Source of the DNA: JAAELZ01 sp047639475
GTDB lineage: Bacteria > Pseudomonadota > Gammaproteobacteria > Arenicellales > Poriferihabitantaceae
Assembly: GCA_047639475.1 (NCBI GenBank)
Contig: JBLIOD010000010.1
Location: 5,789 to 69,788, forward strand
Direction of reading: 5' to 3'
Length of the DNA: 64,000 bases
In this document: one piece after another, positions 25,861 to 34,061 of the stretch
How positions within the stretch are numbered: position 1 is the stretch's first letter
Layout of the letters: each line of letters opens with the position of its first letter
The notes under the pieces: generated by a model
Seen by the model: the letters and a program-made list of their open reading frames with translations, nothing else
Database searches by the model: none
What the model was told of the DNA's origin: nothing
Position numbers and translations under genes: made by a program

Positions 25861-27227
25861 GCGTAAGCCTCTTGTTGTAATAGCGCAACCACCCTTTCCA
25901 TCTGAGCAGCGCGCGAGCCCTTAATTAATACCGTCGACTGAACGTCAAGGGCATTGTAAAAATATTCTGAAACTGCGTTCAAACTGGTCAGTAAAACAGC
26001 ATTGACCCCAAAGCCGTTCACGTAGGCCTTGGCTAAAATCGCGTTGTTGGCGTTGTCACAGAAAACCACTAAATTTCCAACTCCTTTTTGGTTCGCCAAG
26101 CGGCCAATTTCAAAGTGCGCCTCAGCGGTACTTTTACCTAACTCCCCCATGGTGCCTAGCACCAAGGTCGTACCGGTATTGATCTCCGTCAGTACATTGA
26201 TGGCAGCGCGCATAGAAGCGGGATTGGCATTGTAGGTATCATCAATAAGGGTGAGCACCTTGTTCGATGGTTTCACTTCTAGGCGCCCGTTAACCGCCTT
26301 AACATTTTGGACTCCTGATTTGATATTTTTGATATTCATACCAGCACACAGTGCAGCCGCACTCGCAGCGGCTACGTTTAAATGGTTATGTTCCCCGAGT
26401 AATGCGCAATCGATGGTGGTCGTTTCTCCCTCAACAGTTAGGTCTAGCTGCTTAGCACGACTTGCACTAACTTGAACATCTGCCGACTCACTCAGTCCAA
26501 ACGTCAGCATCTTGCGATTACCGACTAAATCAAGCCACAGAGAATAAAAAGCATCATCTCTATTTAGCACCACCCAGCCATTTTCTTCGACAGCCTGGAT
26601 TAATTCACCTTTGGCAACCGCTACGCCATCCACGGTTTTTAAGCCTTCTAAGTGAGCCGCCGCTGCATTGGTGATCACACCGATCGTAGGATTCACTATT
26701 GCGCCTAAATAACTTAATTCTCCCGGGTGATTCATGCCCATTTCTATCACCGCGGATTGGTCATTCTCACGTAACTTAAGCAGCGTCATCGGGACGCCCC
26801 AATGATTATTAAAACTACCTTCTGGGGCAATGCCGGGCATGGCAACGGCAAAGATCTCGCGCAATATTCTAGATACCGTGGTTTTGCCATTGCTCCCTGT
26901 AATGCCGACAACAGGAACCACAAATTGAGTACGCCAATAACGGGCTAAGTCACCTAGCGCTGCTGTGGTATCTTCAACGACAATGGCATTGGACGTCAGC
27001 GCGTCTCGCTGTGTTTCTCCAGATTCATCCATTACCACCGCCAGTGCACCGTTTTCTAATGCTGAATCGATATAATGGTGGCCATCTTTCTCTAAGCCTC
27101 TAATAGCGAAAAACAGATCATTTTTTTTGACTTTGCGTGAGTCAAATTGCACCGACGCAAAATGATCATCTATCGTTCCCATGAGACGGCCATTCATCGC
27201 GTTGTTGGCAGTGGTTAAAGTCATCAT
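25854..27227 (-). CDS. murF: UDP-MurNAc-tripeptide--D-alanyl-D-alanine ligase
   Basis: MurF ligase with the ATP loop VVGITGSNGKTTVSRILREI, PEGSFNNHWGVPMTLL, NAAAAHLEGLKTVDGVAVAK and the C-terminal LIDDTYNANPASMRAAI and LGTMGELGKST. It adds D-Ala-D-Ala to give the full stem peptide. The frame is open to 27245, but I start it at the ATG at 27227, whose bases overlap the murE TGA (ATGATGA), giving 457 residues and coupled translation. ddl, which makes its substrate, is not in this cluster. Confidence 0.95.
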   Translation of the reverse strand: MMTLTTANNAMNGRLMGTIDDHFASVQFDSRKVKKNDLFFAIRGLEKDGHHYIDSALENGALAVVMDESGETQRDALTSNAIVVEDTTAALGDLARYWRTQFVVPVVGITGSNGKTTVSRILREIFAVAMPGIAPEGSFNNHWGVPMTLLKLRENDQSAVIEMGMNHPGELSYLGAIVNPTIGVITNAAAAHLEGLKTVDGVAVAKGELIQAVEENGWVVLNRDDAFYSLWLDLVGNRKMLTFGLSESADVQVSASRAKQLDLTVEGETTTIDCALLGEHNHLNVAAASAAALCAGMNIKNIKSGVQNVKAVNGRLEVKPSNKVLTLIDDTYNANPASMRAAINVLTEINTGTTLVLGTMGELGKSTAEAHFEIGRLANQKGVGNLVVFCDNANNAILAKAYVNGFGVNAVLLTSLNAVSEYFYNALDVQSTVLIKGSRAAQMERVVALLQQEAYAC

Positions 27228-28687
27228 GCGGCCAGCCCTTCCCATGCAGCCAGCGCATCAACTGAAATTTGTCGGTCATTCACCTGTAGCGTATGATCAG
27301 CGTACACCTGCTCAGTCTCATGCCCTTTGCCGGCGACCAAAACCCAGTCTTCTGACTGTGATTGCGTTATCGCCATATTGATGGCCGCAGATCGATCATG
27401 ATTCACTGTCGCGGGGAACTGCATACCGGTCAAAATGTCTGCCACTATGTGACTGGGTGTTTCACTGCGGGGATTGTCGTCGGTCAGCAACACATCGTCT
27501 GCTAAGCGCTCTGCAATAGCACCCATTAGCGAGCGCTTCGCTTTGTCTCTATCACCGCCGCAACCGAACACCACACTGAGTTCGCCTTCGCAATGTGTTC
27601 GCAAAGCTCCCAGTGCTTTCTCTAAAGCATCCGGTGTATGAGCGTAATCAACCACCACGTTCGGCTTGGCTTTATCAAAACCAATTTTCTCAAGACGCCC
27701 TGGTGGGGCTTGGCATTCTTTCAATGTCATTGCGATGTCTTCTACAGCAAAATCCAAACTGATTAACACCCCGATCACCGCAGTGAGATTCATCACATTG
27801 AAGTCACCCACTAATAGAGATTCAATCAACTGCGATTTGCCGTCAAACGTCAAACTGAACTGCACACCACTAACGCGCAGCTCAATATCACTGATTGCCA
27901 GTTTTCCCTTCTCACCGAAGGTCAAACTTGTTGCGGGAAATCGCTTAATTAAAGTCTGCCCAAAGGCATCATCTGCGTTTATCAGCGCCGTTTTAACGCA
28001 CCTCATATTAAAGAGCAGACCCTTAGCCTCTGCATACGCTTGCATAGTGCCGTGGTAATCAAGGTGATCTTGACTCAAGTTGGTAAACACCGCCACTTCA
28101 AATTCAACTGCAGCCACCCGATGCTGTACTAAGCCATGTGATGAAACTTCCATACACACGACCTGAAAACCATCATTAACAAGTTCACGTAGCTGACGTT
28201 GCACGCTAATGGCGTCTGGTGTTGTTAAAGTAGAGGTTTGCAAACAAGTCGAATCACCATAACCAATAGTGCCTATCATCGCTGTGGGCACACCCATTTT
28301 GGCGGCGGCTTGCGCCAACAAATAACAGGTAGATGTTTTCGCATTGGTTCCTGTCACCCCGATAACGCGGCAATCCTTCGACGGATGACCATAAAAACGG
28401 GCAGCTAGTTCACTGACTTTTTGATCTAAGTCTTCGATCAGTATATAAGGTACCCCAATTTTGGCACCGGCAAAGCCTTGTCGCTCGGCGATCACTACCA
28501 CGGCTCCGTGTTCGATGGCCTGCGAAATATAATCTCTGCCGTCAGCTAGCTCGCCCTTCACCGCAATAAAAGCATCACCGGAATTAACTTGCCGGCTATC
28601 TAGATTAAGCCCAGATACCCAAATTTCTTGCTCTACTGCACCGATTCCTTCTAATAGTTCAGCTAATACAATGCTTCTGTCAATCAT
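27224..28687 (-). CDS. murE: UDP-MurNAc-L-Ala-D-Glu--2,6-diaminopimelate ligase
   Basis: The 487-residue ligase has GLNLDSRQVNSGDAFIAVKG near the start, an ATP loop reading VIGVTGTNAKTSTCYLLAQ, LSQDHLDYHGTMQAYAEAK, VVDYAHTPDALEKAL, and DDNPRSETPSHIV. The DNPR motif marks meso-diaminopimelate rather than lysine specificity, as expected in a Gram-negative. The P-loop has Ala where MurE proteins usually have Gly (TNAKT instead of TNGKT); the rest looks active. It shares one base with ftsI. Confidence 0.95.
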   Translation of the reverse strand: MIDRSIVLAELLEGIGAVEQEIWVSGLNLDSRQVNSGDAFIAVKGELADGRDYISQAIEHGAVVVIAERQGFAGAKIGVPYILIEDLDQKVSELAARFYGHPSKDCRVIGVTGTNAKTSTCYLLAQAAAKMGVPTAMIGTIGYGDSTCLQTSTLTTPDAISVQRQLRELVNDGFQVVCMEVSSHGLVQHRVAAVEFEVAVFTNLSQDHLDYHGTMQAYAEAKGLLFNMRCVKTALINADDAFGQTLIKRFPATSLTFGEKGKLAISDIELRVSGVQFSLTFDGKSQLIESLLVGDFNVMNLTAVIGVLISLDFAVEDIAMTLKECQAPPGRLEKIGFDKAKPNVVVDYAHTPDALEKALGALRTHCEGELSVVFGCGGDRDKAKRSLMGAIAERLADDVLLTDDNPRSETPSHIVADILTGMQFPATVNHDRSAAINMAITQSQSEDWVLVAGKGHETEQVYADHTLQVNDRQISVDALAAWEGLAA

Positions 28688-30438
28688 TAGGTCGCCTCCT
28701 TGTCTAGCGCGATTTTGCTCAGCGCCATATTAGAAGGTTCTCCTTGAATCAGGCCGGGCTGATCAGGTGCTACATTATATAAGCGCAAGGCGTCACGCAT
28801 TAAACGGGAGAACACGGGAGCCGCGACTTGACCGCCGTAATGATATTTACCGCGGGGGTCATCCATCATCACTACCATCACAAACTGTGGGTCTGATATC
28901 GGCGCTAAGCCTGCAAACCAAGACACATAACGCTCTTTATCGTAGCCGTTATTAAGCAGTTTATAGGTTGTGCCCGTTTTTCCGCCGACTCGATAGCGAG
29001 GTACCGCTGCTCTACGCGCCGTACCATCAACACTCACCACCTCTTCAAGCATCGGCAGCATCTGTTCAATGGTTTTTTTGCTAAAGACAGGAGTCGGCAT
29101 TTTCGCCGCCGTGGTGCTGTCTCTCACCAGACTCAGCGGCAGCAAATTGCCGCCATTGGCAAAAACAGTGTAAGCACGCGCCAATTGCAACGCAGTTGCA
29201 TTTAAACCATAACCATAAGACTGTGTAGCTCGGTCAATGAGCTTATCTCGTTTGGGTAAAATGCCACTTACTTCTGCCGGCACTGCACCCACCATTTTGC
29301 CAAAACCTGCCTTTGACAAAGTCTCGTGAAATAGAGATGCATCAAACTCGAGAGATAGCTTGGTCACGCCGATATTGCTAGATTTAACAACGATGTCGTG
29401 CAAACTAAGTACTCCATTTTCATGGGTATCGGTGATCGTGCTGCCGCCAATTTTAAAACGGCCTTTGCCGGTATCAATCGTTGAAGACGGGCTATATCGA
29501 CCACTCTCCAAGGCCATTGCCACGGTAAATGGCTTAATGGTTGAACCTGGCTCTTGCACATCAGTCACCGCCCGATTACGAAACAATTCAGGTTGTAACG
29601 TTCGCCGGTCATTAGGATTAAATTGTGGTGAGTCCACCATCGCCAATATTTCGCCAGTGGGCACATGTATTACAATGGCGTTCGCGGCCGCAGCCTGGTG
29701 CTTACGTCGCTCTTCCTCTAAATAGGCGCTGGCTAAATATTGCAAACGACTATCTAAGGTCAACGTTAATGCTTGACCATTTTCTACCGCTTCTAGTTGC
29801 TCAACATATTCTACAAACCGGCCGCGGCTATCTCGGTGTAATGTTTTTTTACCGGCGCTGCCACTTAAGTGCTGGTCATACATCTTTTCGATGCCTTCTT
29901 GCCCCATACCATCTCGATCAGTAAAACCGACCACGTGCCCTGAAGCTGGCCCGGTTGGGTAAAAGCGTTTGTATTCGCGGCGCTTATTAAGTCCTTCTAT
30001 ACCCAGTTCGATTACTTCGGCAGCGTCGGCGGGAGAAATTTGACGTTTAACAAACATAAAATCATTGATAAAGCCGTCTGTCTCGCGTTTTTTGCAAATG
30101 GCTTTCAGCGTTTTTTTATCAACGGCCACCAACTTATCAATGCTGTGCCATCGATCTGTCTGTTTACAGAATACTTTGGGCTCTGCCCATAAAGTATCTA
30201 CTGGGGTACTGACCGCCAATAACCGTTCATTACGATCATAAATCGGACCACGTAATGGTTGTATATCTAAGGCGCGAACATGTCTCGCTTCAGCTCGCGA
30301 CACCAAGTTCTCATGGCCTTTTGTATTGATCACTAATAGCTTGGCCGCCAAAAAACAAAAACCAATAAAGCCAATGCTCAGCAACACGTTTTTACGCATC
30401 AACGTGCGATTAATTTGATCTTGGTCTTGGCGCTTCAC
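28687..30438 (-). CDS. ftsI: FtsI / PBP3, septal peptidoglycan transpeptidase
   Basis: The 583-residue class B penicillin-binding protein has an N-terminal anchor (NVLLSIGFIGFCFLAAKLLV), a pedestal domain with RGPIYDRNERLLAVS, and a transpeptidase domain with the nucleophile Ser in EPGSTIKPFT, the SSN triad in IVVKSSNIGVTKL, and KTGTTYK. It cross-links septal glycan made by FtsW. It overlaps ftsL by 4 bp and murE by 1 bp. Confidence 0.97.
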   Translation of the reverse strand: MKRQDQDQINRTLMRKNVLLSIGFIGFCFLAAKLLVINTKGHENLVSRAEARHVRALDIQPLRGPIYDRNERLLAVSTPVDTLWAEPKVFCKQTDRWHSIDKLVAVDKKTLKAICKKRETDGFINDFMFVKRQISPADAAEVIELGIEGLNKRREYKRFYPTGPASGHVVGFTDRDGMGQEGIEKMYDQHLSGSAGKKTLHRDSRGRFVEYVEQLEAVENGQALTLTLDSRLQYLASAYLEEERRKHQAAAANAIVIHVPTGEILAMVDSPQFNPNDRRTLQPELFRNRAVTDVQEPGSTIKPFTVAMALESGRYSPSSTIDTGKGRFKIGGSTITDTHENGVLSLHDIVVKSSNIGVTKLSLEFDASLFHETLSKAGFGKMVGAVPAEVSGILPKRDKLIDRATQSYGYGLNATALQLARAYTVFANGGNLLPLSLVRDSTTAAKMPTPVFSKKTIEQMLPMLEEVVSVDGTARRAAVPRYRVGGKTGTTYKLLNNGYDKERYVSWFAGLAPISDPQFVMVVMMDDPRGKYHYGGQVAAPVFSRLMRDALRLYNVAPDQPGLIQGEPSNMALSKIALDKEAT

Positions 30439-30728
30439 GGGTTAAAACTCTTCGCCAACTGGATGGTTTTTATCTCTTCATCTTGAGGTGGATTAAGCCC
30501 GCTCTCGCCGCGCACTTCGTTCTCTACTTTATGTTCAAGGCGCCAAGTTGAGTATTCAGCCATTAGCTGACGCCACTCTATACTTAAGTCGTCACGTTGA
30601 TGTTGTAGCTTTTGGGCCTGGTAAAAGCTCACCCTATTTAACTGTCTCACCGTCACCACAGATAATGCGGATGCAACGACTGCAAACACCAATACCAAAC
30701 CCCAACCTATTTGTGTGCGCTCGGTCAT
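30435..30728 (-). CDS. ftsL: cell division protein FtsL
   Basis: A 97-residue bitopic protein with a single membrane segment (WGLVLVFAVVASALSVVTVR) and a periplasmic coiled coil (AQKLQHQRDDLSIEWRQLMA). Sequence is weakly conserved in this family, so the call rests on size, layout and its place between rsmH and ftsI with 4-bp overlaps on both sides. It forms the FtsQLB complex that signals to FtsW/FtsI. Confidence 0.93.
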   Translation of the reverse strand: MTERTQIGWGLVLVFAVVASALSVVTVRQLNRVSFYQAQKLQHQRDDLSIEWRQLMAEYSTWRLEHKVENEVRGESGLNPPQDEEIKTIQLAKSFNP

Positions 30729-31660
30729 AAGCGCAATCTCTGAGCAATGCGCATGATCGCACTGCGAGAGCGCCGATTTGCCCGCACTTCTTCTTTAGAT
30801 GCACGAACCGGCTTACCGATCAACTTCAACTTGGGCTTAATCAGATCGGCTTGGATAGGTAAATCAATCGGATACGGGTCTCCTTTTGCTTCATCGCGGA
30901 AATAATTCTTCACCATTCTGTCTTCTAAAGAATGGAAACTGATAATCGCCAGCCGCCCTTCAAGCGCAAGCGCCTCAAATGCCACGGGCAATACGGTTTC
31001 AAGTTCTTGTAACTCAGCGTTTACCGCAATGCGAATAGCCTGAAATGAACGGGTTGCTGGGTGTTTATCTTTTTCTTTGAAAGGAACAGCATCATCGACA
31101 ATGCGCGACAATTGCAAAGTGGTTTCAATTGGAGTTTCAAGTAGCACTGCTTTGATCGCGGTAGTGATGCGCTTTGCGAAACGCTCCTCACCATATCGTT
31201 TCAATACCCGAATCAATTCATTCTCTTCAACTTCAGCCAACCACTGAGCTGCAGTCAAACCTTGGGTGGTGTCCATGCGCATATCCAACGGGCCGTCTTT
31301 TTGAAAGCTAAAGCCGCGCTCTGCCACGTCAATCTGTGGCGATGACACACCCAAATCCAGGACAATACCATCAACGTCGCCGTATAAGCCTAGTTCGTCA
31401 AGCTCTTCTTTCATCGAAGAGAACGGCGCATGAATAATGACCACACGTGGGTCGTCACCCAATAGCTCTTCAGCCGCCGCGATAGCTTCTGGGTCTCTAT
31501 CAAATACAATCAACTTTCCTGACTCACCCAAACGAGAAAGAATAAGTAAACCATGCCCACCGCGACCAAAAGTCCCGTCGATATAAACACCGTTCGGCTT
31601 TAGAGACAGCGCATCGACCGCCTCATTGAGCAAAACGGTTTGATGCGCTGAAGGTGGCAT
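30725..31660 (-). CDS. rsmH: 16S rRNA m4C1402 methyltransferase RsmH
   Basis: The SAM-dependent methyltransferase (formerly MraW) has HQTVLLNEAVDAL, the SAM loop YIDGTFGRGGHGLLIL, VIIHAPFSSM, GIVLDLGVSSPQID, GFSFQKDGPLDMRM and ISFHSLEDRMVKNYF. It methylates C1402 of 16S rRNA in the decoding site. The open frame extends to 31759 inside mraZ, but the ATG at 31660, overlapping the mraZ TGA (TGATG), gives the usual 311 residues and the expected N-terminus. Confidence 0.96.
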   Translation of the reverse strand: MPPSAHQTVLLNEAVDALSLKPNGVYIDGTFGRGGHGLLILSRLGESGKLIVFDRDPEAIAAAEELLGDDPRVVIIHAPFSSMKEELDELGLYGDVDGIVLDLGVSSPQIDVAERGFSFQKDGPLDMRMDTTQGLTAAQWLAEVEENELIRVLKRYGEERFAKRITTAIKAVLLETPIETTLQLSRIVDDAVPFKEKDKHPATRSFQAIRIAVNAELQELETVLPVAFEALALEGRLAIISFHSLEDRMVKNYFRDEAKGDPYPIDLPIQADLIKPKLKLIGKPVRASKEEVRANRRSRSAIMRIAQRLRL

Positions 31661-32118
31661 CACAACTGTAAGCTCTCCAACTCTGGGGAGGTGTCGTTGG
31701 GGTCGGGGGCATGCCCGACCCATGCTTGCATTTTCTTCTCCCAGTTGGCTTGGCTCCATATCTCAAATTTCTCTCCCTGTCCAACCAAATAAATACCTTT
31801 CTCTACCTGCGCAAATTCTCGCAATGTGGGAGGTAATAAAACTCGACCAGTTTTATCTAGTTGCACGTCTGTGGCATAACCAATGAAAAAACGTTTTAGC
31901 TCTTGGTGTTGTGATTTAAAGCTGGGCAGGGCGTTGACCTTCTCTTCAGCTCTTTCCCACTCGTCGAGCGGATAAAGCACCAAACAAGGTTCGTAGGTGT
32001 GACTCACGGTAACCACCAAGTTGCCCGCGCTGCGCTGCGAAATCGCTTCGCGCAGACGAGTCGGCAAGGCCACTCGACCTTTGCCATCAACTTTTATATA
32101 ATTTGCACCGCGAAACAT
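31660..32118 (-). CDS. mraZ: transcriptional regulator MraZ
   Basis: The 152-residue protein has two SpoVT/AbrB-like half-domains, seen as KVDGKGRVALPTRLRE near residue 11 and QLDKTGRVLLPPTLREF near residue 87. MraZ forms a ring that binds repeats upstream of its own gene and represses the dcw operon in E. coli. The C-terminal tail is a little longer than usual. It is the first gene of the cluster; a promoter and three candidate boxes lie just upstream. Confidence 0.96.
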   Translation of the reverse strand: MFRGANYIKVDGKGRVALPTRLREAISQRSAGNLVVTVSHTYEPCLVLYPLDEWERAEEKVNALPSFKSQHQELKRFFIGYATDVQLDKTGRVLLPPTLREFAQVEKGIYLVGQGEKFEIWSQANWEKKMQAWVGHAPDPNDTSPELESLQL

Positions 32119-32132
32119 GAAATATTTTCCGA

Positions 32133-32162
32133 GAAAACCCGTTTATTACCACTTTTTACCAC
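32133..32162 (-). promoter_or_regulatory. MraZ-type operator: three boxes with 10-bp spacing
   Basis: Read on the minus strand there are GTGGTAAAAA (32153-32162), GTGGTAATAA (32143-32152) and ACGGGTTTTC (32133-32142), in direct orientation at exact 10-bp steps, between the predicted transcription start and mraZ. E. coli MraZ binds GTGGG-like boxes spaced by one helical turn in the same place. The first two boxes match each other at nine of ten positions; the third is degenerate. Confidence 0.75.
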
Positions 32163-32171
32163 TAGCGTTAA

Positions 32172-32200
32172 ATAATAGGTTTCACCCCGAAATAAGTCAA
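32172..32200 (-). promoter_or_regulatory. sigma70 promoter for the dcw operon (mraZ)
   Basis: On the minus strand a TTGACT -35 element (32195-32200) is followed after 17 bp by TATTAT (32172-32177). The start of transcription would fall near 32164, directly before the MraZ boxes. This is the best promoter I see in the window. Confidence 0.8.
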
Positions 32201-32312
32201 GGTTTTTCAATAAGATACGTGCTTTTAGGGGATTAGAAATGCGAAATTAAACTACGTTTAAAATCAACGAGCTATGGCTTTAAGTTAACCCATAACAATA
32301 GGTATGTTAAAT

Positions 32313-32694
32313 AAAGTTGGTCGATAAGCCGGGTTCTGTCGTTGGACGATCATTCATCTAGGGCATTTGTCGCCAAATACCTCATGCAACCTACCCGAAA
32401 CCAACGCGGGTCGCGCCTAACCAGCCTGTATCCGAAAATACAAGCCAGACTGGTTTCCTATTTGGTCTTGCTCCGAGTGGGGTTTACCCTGCCACACTTG
32501 TTACCAAGTGCGCGGTGCGCTCTTACCGCACCTTTTCACCCTTACCATCTCAAAAGAAATGGCGGTTCATTTTCTGTGGCACTGGCCATCGGCTTACGCC
32601 GCCCAGACGTTATCTGGCACTCTACCCTTTGGAGCCCGGACTTTCCTCGATAAAATTGCACAAGGCAAGTTACCGCGATCGTCTGACCAACTCT
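32313..32694 (-). ncRNA. rnpB: RNase P RNA, bacterial class A
   Basis: The minus strand carries the conserved core: GAGGAAAGTCCGGGCTCC (P4 and flank), GGTAAGGGTGAAAAGGTGCG, GTAAGAGCGCACCGCG, GGTAAACCCC, GCAAGACCAAATAGG, CTAGATGAATGATCG and ACAGAACCCGGCTTATCG. The 5' GAGTTGGTC pairs with 3' GACCAACTT (P1). The catalytic RNA trims the 5' leaders of tRNAs with the RnpA protein. Length is about 382 nt. The stretch opposite P15 holds an additional hairpin (32421-32448). Ends are estimated from pairing to within a few bases. Location between hisC/rsmI and mraZ is typical of gammaproteobacteria. Confidence 0.95.
32421..32448 (-). repeat. extra hairpin inside rnpB (P15/L15 region)
   Basis: On the minus strand CTGGCTTGTAT pairs with ATACAGGCTGG around a TTTCGG loop: 11 pairs with three G-U wobbles. 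It sits between GGAAACCA and TGGTTTC, which look like the two arms of P15, where I expect a short loop. Confidence 0.6.
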
Positions 32695-32751
32695 GCGCCG
32701 ACATTACGTTAAAATACCCATTTATTCAACCGCCAAATACACTATCAGCCC

Positions 32752-32967
32752 ATGTCAATTCAAACCGGCAAATATCAGCACTACAAAGGCCAAAATTACC
32801 ACGTTATTGGCGTGGCAAAGCACAGCGAAACAGAAGAAGAATTAGTGGTATATCAACCCTTATACGGCGAAGGCGGCTTATGGGTGCGCCCCTTAGAAAT
32901 GTTTACTGAAACCGTTTCAATCTACGGTGAATCACAGCCACGCTTTCGTTTTTTAAATGAGGCGTAA
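32752..32967 (+). CDS. DUF1653 family small protein
   Basis: The 71-residue protein has the family pattern GKYQHYKGQNYHVIGVAKHS, then EELVVYQPLYG and LWVRPLEMFTE. DUF1653 members are short, soluble, and of unknown function; they fold as a small beta barrel around a YxHYKG motif. It lies alone on the plus strand between rnpB and hisC, and is convergent with hisC with only 2 bp between the stops. Confidence 0.9.
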   Translation: MSIQTGKYQHYKGQNYHVIGVAKHSETEEELVVYQPLYGEGGLWVRPLEMFTETVSIYGESQPRFRFLNEA

Positions 32968-32969
32968 AT

Positions 32970-34037
32970 TTAGCTTAACGGCGAGGCCATTTGCTCGAGT
33001 TGATCCATCAAAGTGCGCATTTCCTCATCGGTGCCAACGGTAATACGCACATATTCGTTGATGCGATCTTGGCTAAAATAGCGCACCAATATACCGCGTT
33101 CCTTGAGGCCGAAGTAAAGCTGCTCAGCGCCCATAAACTGGGGCTTGGCAAGCAGAAAATTGGCGCCAGACGGCAATACTTCAAAACCCAGAGAAGTCAG
33201 TTGTTTTGCGGCCCATTCACGGGTTTTAATTATTTTCGCCGTGCTTTGCTCAAAAGCCGCTTCATCCTCAATTGCGGCAACCGATCCCGCCAGGGCCACC
33301 TTATCTAGAGGATACGAATTAAACGAATTTTTGACTCGCTCTAAGCCTTCGATAAGCGATTTATCGCCGACCGCAAAGCCCACTCGCAAACCGGCTAAGG
33401 AACGTGATTTTGACAGGGTTTGCGTCACCAATAAATTGGGGTATTTGTCGATCAGCGCGATCGCGGAGTCTCCTCCAAAATCAATATACGCCTCATCGAC
33501 CACCACCACGCTTTGAGTGTTCAATTTTAGAAATTTATCTATTTCTATCAATGGTTTAGTGATAGAGGTAGGTGCGTTGGGGTTGGCAAAAATAACGCCG
33601 CCGTTTTGCGTAGGATAGCGGGTTAAATCAATTTCAAACGACTCATCCAAAGCCATCTGTTGGGTTTTTTGCCCGTATAACTGTGCGTATACTGGATAAA
33701 AACTATAGCTTATATCAGGCAATATCAACGCTTGATCATGATCAAATAATCCAGCAAAAATATGCGCCAGCACTTCATCTGAGCCGTTCCCTACAAACAC
33801 ATTAGACACATTACAACCGTAATAATCAGCAATGGCTTGTTTAAGCTGCTTACAGTGAGGATCAGGGTATAACTGCAAACCTTGGTGCAGCGCTGACTCC
33901 ATCGCTTTCACAACCCGCCCTGAAGGCGGATAAGGGTTCTCATTAGTATTGAGCTTTATGTAGGCCTGATCTTGCGGCTGCTCGCCGGGCACATACGGGC
34001 TTAACGAATGGGTACGTTTATTCCAAAATTGACTCAT
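32970..34037 (-). CDS. hisC: histidinol-phosphate aminotransferase
   Basis: The 355-residue fold type I aminotransferase has IKLNTNENPYPPSGRV near the start, VFVGNGSDEVLAHIF, FANPNAPTS, VDEAYIDFGG, the PLP lysine in TLSKSRSLAGLRVGF, and RITVGTDEEMRTLM at the end. It converts imidazole-acetol phosphate with glutamate to histidinol phosphate. No other histidine genes are in view; isolated hisC copies sometimes act on aromatic amino acids or other phosphates instead. Confidence 0.93.
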   Translation of the reverse strand: MSQFWNKRTHSLSPYVPGEQPQDQAYIKLNTNENPYPPSGRVVKAMESALHQGLQLYPDPHCKQLKQAIADYYGCNVSNVFVGNGSDEVLAHIFAGLFDHDQALILPDISYSFYPVYAQLYGQKTQQMALDESFEIDLTRYPTQNGGVIFANPNAPTSITKPLIEIDKFLKLNTQSVVVVDEAYIDFGGDSAIALIDKYPNLLVTQTLSKSRSLAGLRVGFAVGDKSLIEGLERVKNSFNSYPLDKVALAGSVAAIEDEAAFEQSTAKIIKTREWAAKQLTSLGFEVLPSGANFLLAKPQFMGAEQLYFGLKERGILVRYFSQDRINEYVRITVGTDEEMRTLMDQLEQMASPLS

Positions 34038-34061
34038 GTTTAGGTTTAGTTTTGATTAGCC

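Noticed and set aside
31660..31759. Longer rsmH start inside mraZ
   Set aside because: The ATG at 31660 gives the family N-terminus and a TGATG junction; the extension has no similarity.
32342..32909. Overlapping plus-strand frames of about 100-130 codons
   Set aside because: They cover the complement of rnpB, whose RNA motifs are clear.
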